Of a stretch of 24,225 nucleotides of DNA, positions 22,527-24,225 are shown piece by piece. The position numbers were made by a program, and so were the translations under genes. The stretch comes from Methylomarinum sp964442675 (GTDB lineage Bacteria > Pseudomonadota > Gammaproteobacteria > Methylococcales > Methylomonadaceae). The DNA lies in NCBI GenBank assembly GCA_964442675.1, contig CAYUAE010000013.1:1-24225 (forward strand), given 5' to 3'. Each line of letters opens with the position of its first letter. The first letter of the stretch is position 1. Below the pieces are notes generated by a model. It was not told the origin of the DNA. It did no database searches and worked only from the letters and a program-made list of their open reading frames with translations.

Positions 22527-23927
22527 ATGGCTGATAAAACAGTAAGTAAGCATTTGATTCAACTCGAAAAGCTCTTTGCCAGCGGGAACCCCGCCTTGCA
22601 AAAAGCAATCAAGACTTTTCATGAATTAGATCAGCTTGAATACGATTTAGGGCTGCTGGATGAAAATGACACGACAGCCCGCAAAGTATCCTGGTGGCCG
22701 ATCATCAGCACGATCGGCGGACATTCACCGTCGAAAAATGAATTTTTAACACGCTTTCTTAACACAGAAGCCTATAGTAACCCGCATAAATTCACCGTGT
22801 TTCAATACACGGCGCAAGCGTCTTCGGTGACGTTACCGGGGACTGCTGTCGATGCTGACCATCGTTTACCGTTCTATCAAATCAGCCGCGATATTGAAAA
22901 TATTGCCAAAGGGGAAGGCGCTAAGATCAATGCCTATCTGGAGTTAGTGACGGTAAATAGCGATATTCTTAAAAACAGGTTGCTGATCGACACGCCGGTT
23001 CTGGGGACACATGAAGACAATAGAATCATACAGCTATTGACCAACCGGACTATTGCCATGTCTGATCTGGTTTTGGTGTTCAGTGATTTTTTCGAAGCCG
23101 ATTCCGAGCTGATTAAAGAGACGGTAAATACCATTGTAGAAAATCAGGACAGCAACAAATTCCTATTTGTTATCGATCACTCTGAACTCAGTCTCGATGC
23201 CGCTAGAACGGCTGAAATCATTGGAACCTGGCGCAGACGTCTAAGACAATTGGGCATCAACACAGGTGAATTTGTGGTGTTGACGCAAACAAACGAACAC
23301 TCCACCATTCAACGTCGGATCAATAACCTGGAAACCGATCGCGCCTATCGGATTTTGGCGGTTTTAGAGCAAAATATTCGGGCAATTGAAGATGTTTATG
23401 TTCCAGAGGTCAGAAAGGCGGTTGAAACCTGGAAAGATCGAACCAATATGACGACATTGATTGTTTTGGGCTTTTTGGTGACAATTCTGTTATTTGCCGA
23501 AATTACGATGGGTATTCTGGATATATTGATTGATCCGATAATTGGCCCGATATTTCTGTTGATATTGGTGGCGATTTTATTGCCTATACATCTGATTGTC
23601 GGCAAGGTTCATGCAAAGTTAATCGTTGAGACATTGTATTCACGACAACGGAAATTGAATATTCCCGAAAATCTGGCCGGTATGTTTGAGAAAGGACTGA
23701 GCCTCTGGCGGATTATTTTGCCCATAAAATCAACGATTGCAGAGAGTAAAAAGTATCGCAAACGCATCAATACACTACTGGAAAAAACCAAGGACCTGGT
23801 TCAATCAGTGAATGATCAATTCAGCCATTTTCAAATAGATTCATCAGCGTCAACCTCTTATCAGCCTTCCTATGATGATACAGAGACTTTCGACATTAAC
23901 AACAATAACAATAATAGTCTTGAGTAA
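22527..23927 (+). CDS. Dynamin/EHD-like membrane protein with degenerate GTPase motifs
   Basis: I recognise no named family for this 466-residue protein. Residues 60-225 look like a GTPase fold of the dynamin/EHD kind: a P-loop-like GGHSPSKN at about 64-71, where dynamins have GxxSxGKS/T, keeps the first Gly, Ser and Lys but loses the last Gly and the Ser/Thr. A switch-2-like LLIDTPVLG (DxPG-like) follows at about 152-160. FLFVIDHSE sits where G4 would be but lacks N/TKxD. Helical regions flank two close membrane segments (about 311-328 and 338-358), a hairpin insertion typical of membrane-remodelling dynamins. The C-terminus is acidic and Asn-rich. The ATG at 22527 follows AGGGA. The next gene starts five bases after its stop. 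Confidence 0.7.
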   Translation: MADKTVSKHLIQLEKLFASGNPALQKAIKTFHELDQLEYDLGLLDENDTTARKVSWWPIISTIGGHSPSKNEFLTRFLNTEAYSNPHKFTVFQYTAQASSVTLPGTAVDADHRLPFYQISRDIENIAKGEGAKINAYLELVTVNSDILKNRLLIDTPVLGTHEDNRIIQLLTNRTIAMSDLVLVFSDFFEADSELIKETVNTIVENQDSNKFLFVIDHSELSLDAARTAEIIGTWRRRLRQLGINTGEFVVLTQTNEHSTIQRRINNLETDRAYRILAVLEQNIRAIEDVYVPEVRKAVETWKDRTNMTTLIVLGFLVTILLFAEITMGILDILIDPIIGPIFLLILVAILLPIHLIVGKVHAKLIVETLYSRQRKLNIPENLAGMFEKGLSLWRIILPIKSTIAESKKYRKRINTLLEKTKDLVQSVNDQFSHFQIDSSASTSYQPSYDDTETFDINNNNNNSLE

Positions 23928-23932
23928 TCGAA

Positions 23933-24225
23933 ATGAACTATTTAAAACAGTATCTGCCGCTCTGCTGGTTTGGCGTAAATCCGCTCGATTTACCGATATC
24001 GACCCAGTTTTTTAAACAGAACCTGTTTTTTTATTTTGCCCTGGAGCTGTTTACCCAGGCAAACATGATTGAAACCTATGAAGCGTTGTTTGAAGTTACG
24101 ATAGAGACCTTTCTGACGGTTTGTTTTATTGCGCTAGCATTGGCGGTCAACAGAACCTTTGATACCTTTCTGCCGGTCGTGTCGGCTGTTTTATTCAGTG
24201 AGAATGTGGTTGCTGTATTTGGTTT
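23933..24225 (+). CDS. Unrecognised membrane protein, 3' end outside window
   Basis: An ATG at 23933, five bases after the preceding stop, opens a frame with no stop to the window edge (97 codons visible). The start reads MNYLKQYLPLCWFGVNPLDLP, then STQFFKQNLFFYFALELFTQ. Hydrophobic stretches follow (ETFLTVCFIALALAV, then FLPVVSAVLFSENVVAVFG), indicating a multi-pass membrane protein. I do not recognise it. Spacing implies cotranscription and a shared membrane role with the dynamin-like protein. Confidence 0.72.
   Translation, partial: MNYLKQYLPLCWFGVNPLDLPISTQFFKQNLFFYFALELFTQANMIETYEALFEVTIETFLTVCFIALALAVNRTFDTFLPVVSAVLFSENVVAVFG

Noticed and set aside
23892..23924. Short AAC/AAT run encoding six Asn at the end of the dynamin-like gene
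   Set aside because: A simple low-complexity tail; too short to call a functional repeat or evidence of transfer.
1..24225. CRISPR arrays, tRNA/rRNA genes, insertion sequences, prophage or integron features
   Set aside because: Looked for and not seen: no regularly spaced repeats, no transposase or integrase frames, no cloverleaf-like sequences.

Overview
The window looks like a scaffold piece from a gammaproteobacterial methanotroph or methylotroph, most likely Methylococcales. This is an inference from a complete pqqABCDE operon, a set of gammaproteobacterial housekeeping neighbours (LysM protein-dprA-smg-topA; nagZ-pdxJ) and moderate GC with AT-rich spacers. PQQ is the cofactor of methanol dehydrogenases, but no methane or methanol oxidation gene lies in the window, so the lifestyle is not proven. 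A run of 100 N at 10365-10464 is an assembly gap.

Layout: 1-1309 (+) holds the C-terminal part of a gamma-glutamyltransferase, directly followed by an Sfp-type phosphopantetheinyl transferase. 1365-6308 (-) is a tight four-gene unit read right to left: LysM envelope protein, dprA, smg, topA. 6448-9349 (-) is a two-gene signalling unit: an oxygen-binding di-iron (ODP/flavodiiron-like) protein, then a GGDEF-EAL protein one base downstream, behind an extended -10 promoter. After a 386-base spacer come dodecin (+) with a clear terminator and, convergent to it, an unrecognised membrane protein cut by the gap.

10589-13988 holds a HIT protein (+), a FliL-like exported protein (-), then a nagZ-pdxJ-PP2C phosphatase chain (+) with overlapping ends. 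A convergent spacer (13989-14141) has two strong inverted repeats. 14142-15831 (-) pairs a DsbD_2/TauE-like membrane protein with a sensorless sigma-54 activator. 15953-16999 (-) is a second diguanylate cyclase, and 17105-17308 (-) a 67-residue membrane protein.

17441-20755 (+) is the PQQ operon. It has a recognisable sigma-70 promoter, overlapping palindromes in its leader, a 24-residue pqqA, a strong hairpin terminator between pqqA and pqqB, and overlapping pqqC/D and pqqD/E. 20766-22306 (-) carries a prolyl aminopeptidase gene and ubiX with overlapping ends. The last 1.7 kb (+) encodes a dynamin/EHD-like membrane protein with a degenerate P-loop, followed five bases later by an unrecognised membrane protein that runs off the end. 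This pair is the best candidate in the window for something poorly described. The ODP plus GGDEF-EAL pair is the best candidate for a defined sensory circuit.
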